Origin: Psychrobacter immobilis
GTDB lineage: Bacteria > Pseudomonadota > Gammaproteobacteria > Pseudomonadales > Moraxellaceae
Direction of reading: 5' to 3'
Assembly: GCF_904846225.1 (NCBI RefSeq)
Contig: NZ_CAJGZJ010000001.1
Span: forward strand, 310,001 to 374,000
DNA length: 64,000 bases
A program made the translations under genes and the position numbers. The notes under the pieces were generated by a model. It made no database searches. It saw only the letters and a list, made by a program, of their open reading frames with translations, and was not told the DNA's origin. This document shows positions 9,185-15,960 of the stretch, piece after piece (position 1 is the stretch's first letter; every line of letters begins with the position of its first letter).

Positions 9185-9607
9185 TTAGGCATTTGGCAAA
9201 CGGAACAGATATACCGCTACCCCACTACAGACGGCTGCTACCAGCCATGCCATCCACATCATGTCGGCAGGCAACCGATAAAACAACATACTCGTTGATA
9301 AGGTCATCATTATTGTGGCCAACCACTTGGCATACAGCGGTACTGCATGATTTTTTTCCCAATCACGGACGAATTTGCCAAAATATTTTTGGTTAATTAG
9401 CCAAAAATGGAAGCGCCGTGAACTACGCGCCCAACATCCTGCTGCTAATAGTATGAATGGCGCGGTCGGCATGACAGGCAACACAGCGCCAATAATTCCT
9501 AATACAAAGAACACCCAGCCAAGTATTAAAAATGCCCAGCGTACTGTCGGATTATTATGTTGGTTGGTTTTTGGTCGATAATAAAAGGCTTTTTTGTTTT
9601 GGCTCAT
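9185..9607 (-). CDS. YbaN/DUF454-family inner membrane protein
   Basis: This protein of about 140 residues has the DUF454 signature: a first membrane segment LGWVFFVLGIIGAVLPVMP, then TAPFILLAAGCWARSS and a C-terminal pair of membrane segments. The function of the family is unknown. The frame is open with a GTG at 9658, but the ATG at 9607 (MSQNKK) gives the more usual length. Neither start has a convincing Shine-Dalgarno, so the start is uncertain. Confidence 0.8.
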   Translation of the reverse strand: MSQNKKAFYYRPKTNQHNNPTVRWAFLILGWVFFVLGIIGAVLPVMPTAPFILLAAGCWARSSRRFHFWLINQKYFGKFVRDWEKNHAVPLYAKWLATIMMTLSTSMLFYRLPADMMWMAWLVAAVCSGVAVYLFRLPNA

Positions 9608-9955
9608 AAAATTGGTGTCGTTAGCAATATGAATAATAGAAATGAGGCAGTTCTGCACCTTTAAAAGGGTGGACTGCCTATTATAGTTAAATAAGCATGC
9701 AATATCGTTGAAAGCGGTACAAGGCTATTTTTATAAGCTTTTTGCTATTGCTAGGTATCTTTGGTTGGGGATTGAGTAAGTACTAAAACATAAATCTCGC
9801 TAATTTATATCCAGTTTGATTGAGTCACAATAAGTCTGACGCATTTATCTCACGTGCCTCTTTTGCCTATAGTATTGTCAAATTAACAACTACTCGAAAT
9901 ACATTTGCATCACGGCTTACAAGTCATTTATGATGTTAGCTCGTTACCACTCAAT

Positions 9956-10055
9956 CTTGTCGGGGTGCTTTGATTCTATACTGTTGACACAGTCAAAATC
10001 ATCGCTGAGAAACACCCGTGAACCTGAAGCAGTTAGCACTGACGTAGGAAACAAG
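9956..10055 (+). ncRNA. TPP riboswitch (THI element) aptamer
   Basis: The conserved TPP aptamer segments appear in order: CGGGGTGCTT at 9961, GCTGAGAAACACCC at 10004, GTGAACCTGAAGCAGTTAGC at 10019, and GACGTAGGAAACAAG ending at 10055. The closing stem is CTTGT (9956-9960) with ACAAG (10051-10055), and GGGTG pairs with CACCC. The aptamer senses thiamine pyrophosphate. It lies 134 nt upstream of the THI5-like gene on the same strand, so that gene is a thiamine-repressible unit. Confidence 0.95.
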
Positions 10056-10157
10056 CGTGACATGTTTTAATAAATCTCTAAGCGATGCGTTCATGTGGTT
10101 ATGCATCTGACCTTGAGGTTTTGCCTTTCTTGTTTTATCTAAACAGTATCAGTCTGA

Positions 10158-10188
10158 TTGTTTCCCCATAATCAAAAAGGAAACAACA
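10158..10188 (+). promoter_or_regulatory. Ribosome-site sequestering hairpin of the TPP switch
   Basis: TTGTTTCC (10158-10165) is perfectly complementary to GGAAACAA (10179-10186), which contains the Shine-Dalgarno of the ATG at 10189. The same GGAAACAA occurs at 10047-10054 inside the aptamer's 3' end, so the anti-SD can pair with either. This indicates translational control. No intrinsic terminator is evident between aptamer and gene. Confidence 0.85.
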
Positions 10189-11085
10189 ATGCCGCCAACC
10201 AACCAGCTTACGCTGACCCTCGAATGGTTTTTGAACCCTGATCACCTGCCTTTTATCGCTGGTGTGACCACGGGCGCTTATACAAAAGCAGGACTTGATA
10301 TCACTATTATTGAGCCTGATGACCATTATGATGGCTTTGCCGAATTGCAAAAGCAAACGATCGATCTCCATGTGAACGAGCCAATTCATTTGTTTGAACA
10401 TTACGTGCCTAACTTGCGTGCGCTGGGCTGCTTTTTTGAGACCGATGGCGGCATATTGATGCAACGCGCCAGTATGGATAAATTAAAAAACAATCAACCT
10501 ATCCGCATTTGTACGCCTGCTGCCGAAGAAAAAACCAATCGCATTGGCTTTGAGATTTTAGCGCGTTATGCGAAGAAAAACGGCTTTAGTATCAGCCGTG
10601 ATAATGTGACCTTTGTCCAAAAAGACTTTTATCATATAAAAAACCTGCAACAAGACCCCAGTCTCGATGGCGCATGGTTATGCTTTTATAACTTTGAGGG
10701 CGTTGAAGCGACCCATGAAGGGTTGGACTTTATTTTTATCGATCAGCATTTATCGCCCTATCCTAACTTTTCGGCGTTAGAAATTCTCACAACTGATGAG
10801 ATTTATACTGAAAAGAAAGCCGCGATAGATACCCTTATCCAAGTGACCAACCAGATGACGGAGCTGTGTAAAAATGATCCAAACACAGCCCACCGTATGT
10901 ATTATGACTATAGCAAAACCGAGGCGGATGCGCTGATGGACGCCATTATTGATAATACGCTGGGCAGATTGATCACACCAATCAAACCGAGTTCGGATAA
11001 GTGGCAAGCGTTACGTGAGATGCTGGCAGAGATTGATATCGTAACCTTAACGGATAAACAGTATCAGTCGCTTTGGGCGTTATAG
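10189..11085 (+). CDS. THI5/NMT1-like (ThiY-type) pyrimidine-binding protein, no signal peptide
   Basis: The 298-residue protein has the periplasmic-binding fold of the THI5/NMT1 family: LEWFLNPDHLPFIAG near residues 11-25, GLDITIIEPDD near 35-45 and EPIHLF near 64-69. Relatives are ThiY, which binds thiamine pyrimidine precursors for an ABC importer, and fungal THI5, which makes HMP-P. The N-terminus MPPTNQLTL shows no signal peptide or lipobox, and no permease or ATPase gene is adjacent. His67 matches the THI5 active-site histidine, but the PLP lysine position is Asn63 and there is no CCCFC motif. The TPP riboswitch upstream ties it firmly to thiamine metabolism, though the precise role is open. 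Confidence 0.8.
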   Translation: MPPTNQLTLTLEWFLNPDHLPFIAGVTTGAYTKAGLDITIIEPDDHYDGFAELQKQTIDLHVNEPIHLFEHYVPNLRALGCFFETDGGILMQRASMDKLKNNQPIRICTPAAEEKTNRIGFEILARYAKKNGFSISRDNVTFVQKDFYHIKNLQQDPSLDGAWLCFYNFEGVEATHEGLDFIFIDQHLSPYPNFSALEILTTDEIYTEKKAAIDTLIQVTNQMTELCKNDPNTAHRMYYDYSKTEADALMDAIIDNTLGRLITPIKPSSDKWQALREMLAEIDIVTLTDKQYQSLWAL

Positions 11086-11107
11086 AGGTTAAGCAGTTTT
11101 GAATAAT

Positions 11108-11145
11108 AAAAAACCGCCATAGTGTTTACTGTGGCGGTTTTCTTT
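11108..11145. terminator. Intrinsic terminator after the THI5-like gene
   Basis: AAACCGCCATAG pairs with CTGTGGCGGTTT, followed by TTCTTT. Confidence 0.85.
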
Positions 11146-11164
11146 GAGTCAAATTAAGCGAATA

Positions 11165-11285
11165 TAAAGCAGCTGATATCCATCTCGATTAGATTTTGGT
11201 AAGTGAACTTAAGCGTAATGCGCGCGATGTCATCAACAGTAAGGTTGCTTAACGGTAAGCATTATCCGATGGTGAGATGCTTCAT
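11165..11285 (-). pseudogene. 5' fragment of a terD-like gene (scar A)
   Basis: On the minus strand from 11285 the translation is MKHLTIG, a stop, then CLPLSNLTVDD and LKFTYQNLIEMDISCF. This is clearly homologous to the first 40 or so residues of the intact TerD-vWA protein (MNHLTVGQRAPLGNLAIDD). It stops at residue 8 and the rest of the gene is absent. Even the leader (ATTCCTTACGTTAG) resembles that of the intact gene. Confidence 0.85.
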
Positions 11286-11344
11286 GGGATTCCTTACGTT
11301 AGAGTAGAATTCTTTTAGAGATAATATAGAGTAGTTATCGACAC

Positions 11345-11385
11345 AAAAAGCCCACTTACAGTCCAGATTGTAAGCAGTTTTTTTA
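11345..11385 (+). terminator. Weak hairpin with T-run
   Basis: CTTACA and TGTAAG form a short stem followed by seven T residues. No gene on the plus strand reads into it directly, so it may be left over from rearrangement. Confidence 0.45.
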
Positions 11386-11473
11386 TCCCATATGCTAATA
11401 TAAAGAGTTAACATAATTTCGTATTTATACTTTATAAGTTACTTAAATAATCTATCACATTGGGACAATAGCG

Positions 11474-12232
11474 ATGCATGTCATGAAATCCAGATCTATA
11501 ATTTTACTAACGCTAAGTGCGCTTACTCCATTGATAGTGAGCTGCGTGAGTCTTGATAAACCAATCAAAAACAATGCCATAGATTTGGTTGCGACTACTA
11601 AAAACCAGCCAACTACTACGCATACACTTCCTATTACTCACTTCCCTGCCTCACTGCCCAAAGACTGTAATGACGGCGCGGCAAAGCTCTATGACGAATG
11701 CGCTGATCAAGTCAGCATTCTAAAGGATGCTATCAGTGCTGCACGTACAGAGAACAAAAAAGTACTGATTGTCTATGGCGGTGAGTGGTGTATCTGGTGT
11801 CATGTTTTAGATAATTATTTTAAAGGTAAATTTAGAGCTTTTGATTATGAATGGCGCGATGATGATGGTGACATTCAAACGTGGGCGATGCGTGAGCAAA
11901 TCTCTCGAAATGAAATCAAAGATGCAAAACTTCTAAATGAATATGTTGCCAATAACTTTGTGATAACACATATCGATAACTCATATGCTAATGGTAACGA
12001 AGCGATCGAAATGACTGGTTTTGATCCTGCAAATATTTATTACTATCCCTTTATTGTAGCGCTAGATAGTAATGGTAAATACGCAAGCAACATGGTATCT
12101 ACCAGTGCCATCAAAGGCTTTGAAGTACGCCAAAGTGGCGATGAAGAGTTTCGTGGTTATGACCGACGTATACTGCTTGACCAGCTCAAAAAGCTCAAGA
12201 CGGACGCTTCTATCGAAATTAAGAGTCAATAA
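11474..12232 (+). CDS. Thioredoxin-fold lipoprotein (WCxxC)
   Basis: The 252-residue protein has a lipoprotein signal ending in IVSC (Cys24), so it should be anchored on the periplasmic side. A thioredoxin-like domain contains YGGEWCIWCHVLDNYF near residues 98-113, a WCIWC redox pair close to the N-terminus of a helix. It resembles the thioredoxin_7 group. The ATG at 11474 follows GGGACAATAGCG; an internal ATG three codons on is also possible. It sits alone between terminators in the terD-rearranged segment. Its partner proteins are unknown. Confidence 0.75.
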   Translation: MHVMKSRSIILLTLSALTPLIVSCVSLDKPIKNNAIDLVATTKNQPTTTHTLPITHFPASLPKDCNDGAAKLYDECADQVSILKDAISAARTENKKVLIVYGGEWCIWCHVLDNYFKGKFRAFDYEWRDDDGDIQTWAMREQISRNEIKDAKLLNEYVANNFVITHIDNSYANGNEAIEMTGFDPANIYYYPFIVALDSNGKYASNMVSTSAIKGFEVRQSGDEEFRGYDRRILLDQLKKLKTDASIEIKSQ

Positions 12233-12242
12233 TATAAGAATA

Positions 12243-12285
12243 AGTAAAAACTGCTACCGCGTTTGCTGTAGCAGTTTTTACTTAT
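12243..12285 (+). terminator. Intrinsic terminator after the thioredoxin-like gene
   Basis: AAAAACTGCTAC and a matching GTAGCAGTTTTT enclose a short loop, followed by further T-rich sequence. Confidence 0.9.
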
Positions 12286-12352
12286 TCGTATCAAATCGAC
12301 TTTTTAATTATTAATTAATAGTAAATAAATCATAGGCGCAACAGAGGTCAAG

Positions 12353-12874
12353 ATGCTAATTATTGCTAGAAGTAATGTAAATGAAAAATTAGACAACGAA
12401 GACTATAATGTTGCGTTTTTAAATCCTGAACAAAGCTATGAAGTCATTGGAATAGAGTATGGATACTTTCGTGTCGTTCTAGACAATCTAGATGCAGCAA
12501 TGGTTCACCCTATCTATTGTGATGTCCAAAACTATAAAAACGTTAGCCTATGGGTGCAAAAAATTGATGATGATAACTTTCATTTTACACCTACAGAATT
12601 TGACAGCTATCCTTATTTTTTTGAGCGTTTCCACGATGGTGAAATAGAATGTGTTAATACGTATATGCATTACCTAGGTATACTGTTTGGTGTACTTTCG
12701 CTAAAAAATACGATATACGAACTATACCTTAAAGCTGTTAGCAACGAAAAGTTCATCATAAGCTACTGGCTCAAAGAGTGGATGAAAAGCTTGTTTAAAG
12801 CAGAAAAAGCAATAGATTTAAGGCAATTTAGTAAAGCAGACTGGCAGCAAAAGCTAGCAGAATTTTTTGAGTAA
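12353..12874 (+). CDS. Hypothetical protein (173 aa)
   Basis: I do not recognise the family. The protein is soluble and mixed alpha/beta, with no signal peptide or membrane segment. It carries aromatic-rich stretches (YGYFRVVL; FDSYPYFFERF) and a basic C-terminal helical part (LKEWMKSLFKAEKAIDLRQF). Its sequence is AT-rich compared with housekeeping neighbours, and it has its own terminator. It looks like an accessory gene such as an immunity or cargo protein, but nothing in the sequence fixes that. Confidence 0.6.
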   Translation: MLIIARSNVNEKLDNEDYNVAFLNPEQSYEVIGIEYGYFRVVLDNLDAAMVHPIYCDVQNYKNVSLWVQKIDDDNFHFTPTEFDSYPYFFERFHDGEIECVNTYMHYLGILFGVLSLKNTIYELYLKAVSNEKFIISYWLKEWMKSLFKAEKAIDLRQFSKADWQQKLAEFFE

Positions 12875-12875
12875 T

Positions 12876-12913
12876 AAAAAACCGCTCATCATTAAATTGT
12901 GAGCGGTTTTTGT
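12876..12913. terminator. Bidirectional terminator between hypothetical gene and terD-vWA
   Basis: AAAAACCGCTCA pairs with TGAGCGGTTTTT around ATTAAAT. It lies between two convergent genes. Confidence 0.9.
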
Positions 12914-12939
12914 ATTGAAAGACTATCACTTTGAGGCAT

Positions 12940-14247
12940 TTATTTCTGTATCAATCCTATCTCGCCTGCTTCCTTTAACCAGCTTGGGAACTCTTCTAGC
13001 ATATTCTCATATAACGCTTCTTCGCTGATATCATCTAAATCGTCCAACTCAAAAAAGCTGCAATTGTCTATCACGCGCCCTGTCATATCGTCTAACTTTT
13101 TTAGGATGCCATAACCACGACCGCCTAATCCGACAAACTGCCAAAACATAGGTAGCTTTGCTGCCTCTGTCATGATTTTAGTGATGCCACGATTATTGCT
13201 CACCCCGCCATCACTGATGAATAAAACATAAACCGGAACGTCAAGACCGTCATTTTGATAAAATTCGGTGACCGTTTTCATCACGCCTGCTTCATTATTG
13301 GTGCGTGCGCCCAGCGCCCATTTACGCCAGCCGCCTTGTACCGTATCGATAAAGTCGGCGTAATTGTTAAGTCCGACCTCACCCAGATAAGCGCAATGCT
13401 CACCAAATGCCCAACAATCTAATGCTTGGTCATCATCGAAGCTTACCGCTAATGGTAATAAGCGATTGACCACTTCTTGTACGCGACCTTCTTTATATTG
13501 CCGATTCATCGAGCCTGAGGCATCGAGCACTAGCGCCACTTTTGCAGTCAATTGCTGCAATTGACGTTTCTCAAGCGAAATGGTAGCTTTTTTGGCTAGA
13601 TTAACGAGCTTGGGCGCTTTCTCTAACATGACCTTTTCTAAAGGAACTTTTGAGGTGTTTATTTTGACTGGTGAAGCAGATTGTGAAGAGGCAGCGTCAC
13701 TATTATCCTCTGATACATCGCCACCAAAATGCTGCACGATTGCTGCTAAACCACCATTAAATCCTTGTGCAACATTCGCTAAGCGCCAAACGCCACTTTT
13801 ACGGTAAAGCTGCATCAGCATGCTGGCTTGCTGCTGGGCAAAGTCTGCTGCTTGATACTCTGCCTGTACTTTTTGCGATTGCTGCCAAATGCCAATCTCT
13901 AATGATTGAATTTGATTCAGCGGCGTATCGGCTGATAACACAAAAAACAAGCTATCGACGTTGGCAGAAAGTTTGAATAAGTTAATTTCAAACTCGGCTT
14001 GGACGCCTTCATTAGTACTTGGCTGTGACTCATAATGTGTGAGCTTGATTTGCCCGCAAGGTGAGGTTGGCTGATTATAAAACACCATGTAATCATCGTT
14101 AATAAGCTTGCCCGCGTTATCTAAGGCAAAGCAGCTGATGTCCATCTCTATCGAGCTTTGGCGAGTGAATTTCAACGTGATTGGTACGGTGTCATCAATA
14201 GCAAGATTACCCAAAGGTGCGCGTTGTCCGACGGTGAGATGGTTCAT
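12940..14247 (-). CDS. TerD-domain protein with C-terminal von Willebrand A domain
   Basis: The 435-residue protein has an N-terminal TerD domain (about 1-180: MNHLTVGQRAPLGNL, LKFTRQSSIEMDISCFAL). A low-complexity linker near 185-205 leads to a vWA domain (about 235-435) with the MIDAS motif LVLDASGSMNRQY and LFISDGGVSNN. TerD and vWA modules bind divalent metal ions and occur together in tellurite-resistance and chemical-stress clusters. No terZABCE partners are here. The ATG at 14247 follows GAGGAACACC; a GTG four codons earlier lies inside that ribosome site. Broken copies of its 5' end lie on both sides. Confidence 0.88.
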   Translation of the reverse strand: MNHLTVGQRAPLGNLAIDDTVPITLKFTRQSSIEMDISCFALDNAGKLINDDYMVFYNQPTSPCGQIKLTHYESQPSTNEGVQAEFEINLFKLSANVDSLFFVLSADTPLNQIQSLEIGIWQQSQKVQAEYQAADFAQQQASMLMQLYRKSGVWRLANVAQGFNGGLAAIVQHFGGDVSEDNSDAASSQSASPVKINTSKVPLEKVMLEKAPKLVNLAKKATISLEKRQLQQLTAKVALVLDASGSMNRQYKEGRVQEVVNRLLPLAVSFDDDQALDCWAFGEHCAYLGEVGLNNYADFIDTVQGGWRKWALGARTNNEAGVMKTVTEFYQNDGLDVPVYVLFISDGGVSNNRGITKIMTEAAKLPMFWQFVGLGGRGYGILKKLDDMTGRVIDNCSFFELDDLDDISEEALYENMLEEFPSWLKEAGEIGLIQK

Positions 14248-14302
14248 GGTGTTCCTCACGTTAAAGTGTTATTCCTTTAAGGATAATAGACTAATTTTTG
14301 AT

Positions 14303-14345
14303 ATTAAAAAACCGCTCAAAGCGAGAGATGGAGCGGTTTTAAAAT
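14303..14345. terminator. Orphan terminator-like hairpin upstream of terD-vWA
   Basis: AAAAAACCGCTC pairs with GAGCGGTTTT around AAAGCGAGAGATG. It lies between the start sites of two divergent genes, where no transcript should end. It echoes the stem at 12876, as if the terD-vWA gene were moved as a terminator-flanked block. Confidence 0.65.
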
Positions 14346-14567
14346 TAGTTTAATAACCTTAACCAAAATATAATTAATTAACTATCTATATTAAGACTGA
14401 TTTGTGAACCAGCCTCTATTTCATAGAAGGTGCTACCCTAATATTCAAGACGACTCATAATCTCATCACAATCCACAATATTTATCTAATAATGTTGAGT
14501 AAATAATATAGTGATTTGTGCTAAACAATGCTAAATTACACTCAAATCGCTTTAACAAATTAAAACT

Positions 14568-15698
14568 ATGAGCAAATTACTCCGAAAACACTTAGAAGAC
14601 CGTGAAATAAAAAAAGGCTTAGGGCAAGTGTCCGCCTTTATCGCGGTATCTTTGGGCATACTGACCACGCTTGCTGCTTTGTGTTTTTTATTCCCTAATC
14701 TGCTCACCACGCCAGATTTTAGACCCTTATATAATGCAAATATCTTACGAGGCGTGTTGTTTGCCAGCATTGTCATTGGCTTTGTGTCTGGTGTGATTAG
14801 CCTACTACGCAATCCGTCTAAGCGGTGGGGAATGGCGGGTATGTTACTCAATGGCTTTGCAGCGCTGCTCGCATCCGGACAGATCGAGCCCAATTACTAT
14901 GACCGTAGTATGTATGCAGGCTTGGATTATTTTATTTTAACGCTGTTAATTTCCGCGCTGGTGTTCATTCCTATGGAGCGGTTTTATGCCAAATATAAAG
15001 AACAAAAACTGTTGCGATCTGGCTGGGTAACCGACATTAAATACTTCATGTTTAGCCATTTGGGTATTCAGTTACTGAGCTTTTTTACCATTATTCCTGC
15101 ACAGATTTTATTTAACCAATTGCTCAATCCCACATGGCATCAGATGGTAAGTGGTCAGCCTTTAGTGCTGCAATTTATAGAGATTTTGATCGTGGTGGAC
15201 TTTTTTAGTTACTGGATTCATCGCACTATGCACAAAGTCCCGTCTCTATGGCGCATACATGCTGTACATCATTCTTCGCATCATATGGACTGGCTGGCGG
15301 CAAGTCGGGTGCATGTTTTTGAGCTGATTGTGAATCGTTTTGTCGGGTATATTCCCTTATTGTTTATGGGCTTCTCTCCGGCGGCAACTTATGCTTACTT
15401 GGTGTTTATCTCTTTTCATGCCATCTTTATTCATGCCAACGTACGTTTCCGTTTTCCGTATTTTCGCTGGCTGCTCGCAACGCCAGAGTTTCATCATTGG
15501 CATCATTCCTCAGAAAAAGAAGCATGGGACAAAAACTTTGCCGCCTTTTTACCCATTTATGATGTGATATTTAAAACCGCGCATCTGCCAGACCATTTAC
15601 CCAAAAAATACGGTACGACAGCCAATACAAAAATACCAGAAGGCTTTGTGGCGCAGTTAACATATCCGCTGCAACACAAACAACGCAAAAAAAATTGA
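14568..15698 (+). CDS. Sterol desaturase / fatty-acid hydroxylase family membrane protein
   Basis: The 376-residue membrane protein has about six hydrophobic segments and the histidine clusters of the di-iron hydroxylase family: HRTMH near residue 220, HAVHHSSHH near 233, and FHHWHHSSEKEAWDKNFA near 310. These clusters bind a non-haem di-iron centre that hydroxylates or desaturates lipids. The substrate cannot be told from the sequence. A membrane-spanning N-terminal part of about 150 residues precedes the catalytic domain. It is divergent from terD-vWA. Confidence 0.88.
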   Translation: MSKLLRKHLEDREIKKGLGQVSAFIAVSLGILTTLAALCFLFPNLLTTPDFRPLYNANILRGVLFASIVIGFVSGVISLLRNPSKRWGMAGMLLNGFAALLASGQIEPNYYDRSMYAGLDYFILTLLISALVFIPMERFYAKYKEQKLLRSGWVTDIKYFMFSHLGIQLLSFFTIIPAQILFNQLLNPTWHQMVSGQPLVLQFIEILIVVDFFSYWIHRTMHKVPSLWRIHAVHHSSHHMDWLAASRVHVFELIVNRFVGYIPLLFMGFSPAATYAYLVFISFHAIFIHANVRFRFPYFRWLLATPEFHHWHHSSEKEAWDKNFAAFLPIYDVIFKTAHLPDHLPKKYGTTANTKIPEGFVAQLTYPLQHKQRKKN

Positions 15699-15718
15699 CC
15701 TGATAATTTAGGTTTTTA

Positions 15719-15896
15719 TCTGCTGTCGGCTGCAACTCGTAATGCGTAGGTTTAATTTGCCCGCTGCGTCTAAGGCAAAGCAACTGATGTCCAGCTCTAT
15801 TAGACTTTGGCGAGTGAACTTCAGCGTGATTGCTGCGGTGTAATCAATGTTGAGATTGCTTAGAGGTATGCGGTGTCCGACGGTGAGATGGTTCAT
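15719..15896 (-). pseudogene. 5' fragment of a terD-like gene (scar B, with internal deletion)
   Basis: From 15896 the minus strand reads MNHLTVGHRIPLSNLNIDY through DISCFALDAAGKL, matching the intact TerD start. The homology then continues in another frame (SGQIKPTHYELQPTA). Against the intact gene, 58 bp between two TTGCCCGC repeats are missing, which explains the frameshift. The remainder of the gene is absent. Confidence 0.88.
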
Positions 15897-15960
15897 GGAA
15901 TACTCAATTAGAAAAAATTATTCATACAAAATATCGTGTTAGTATACTAAGCGTGATTCT

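Noticed and set aside
10135-10464. Minus-strand frame over the THI5-like gene and its leader
   Set aside because: It would overlap the riboswitch expression platform and a conserved gene on the opposite strand.
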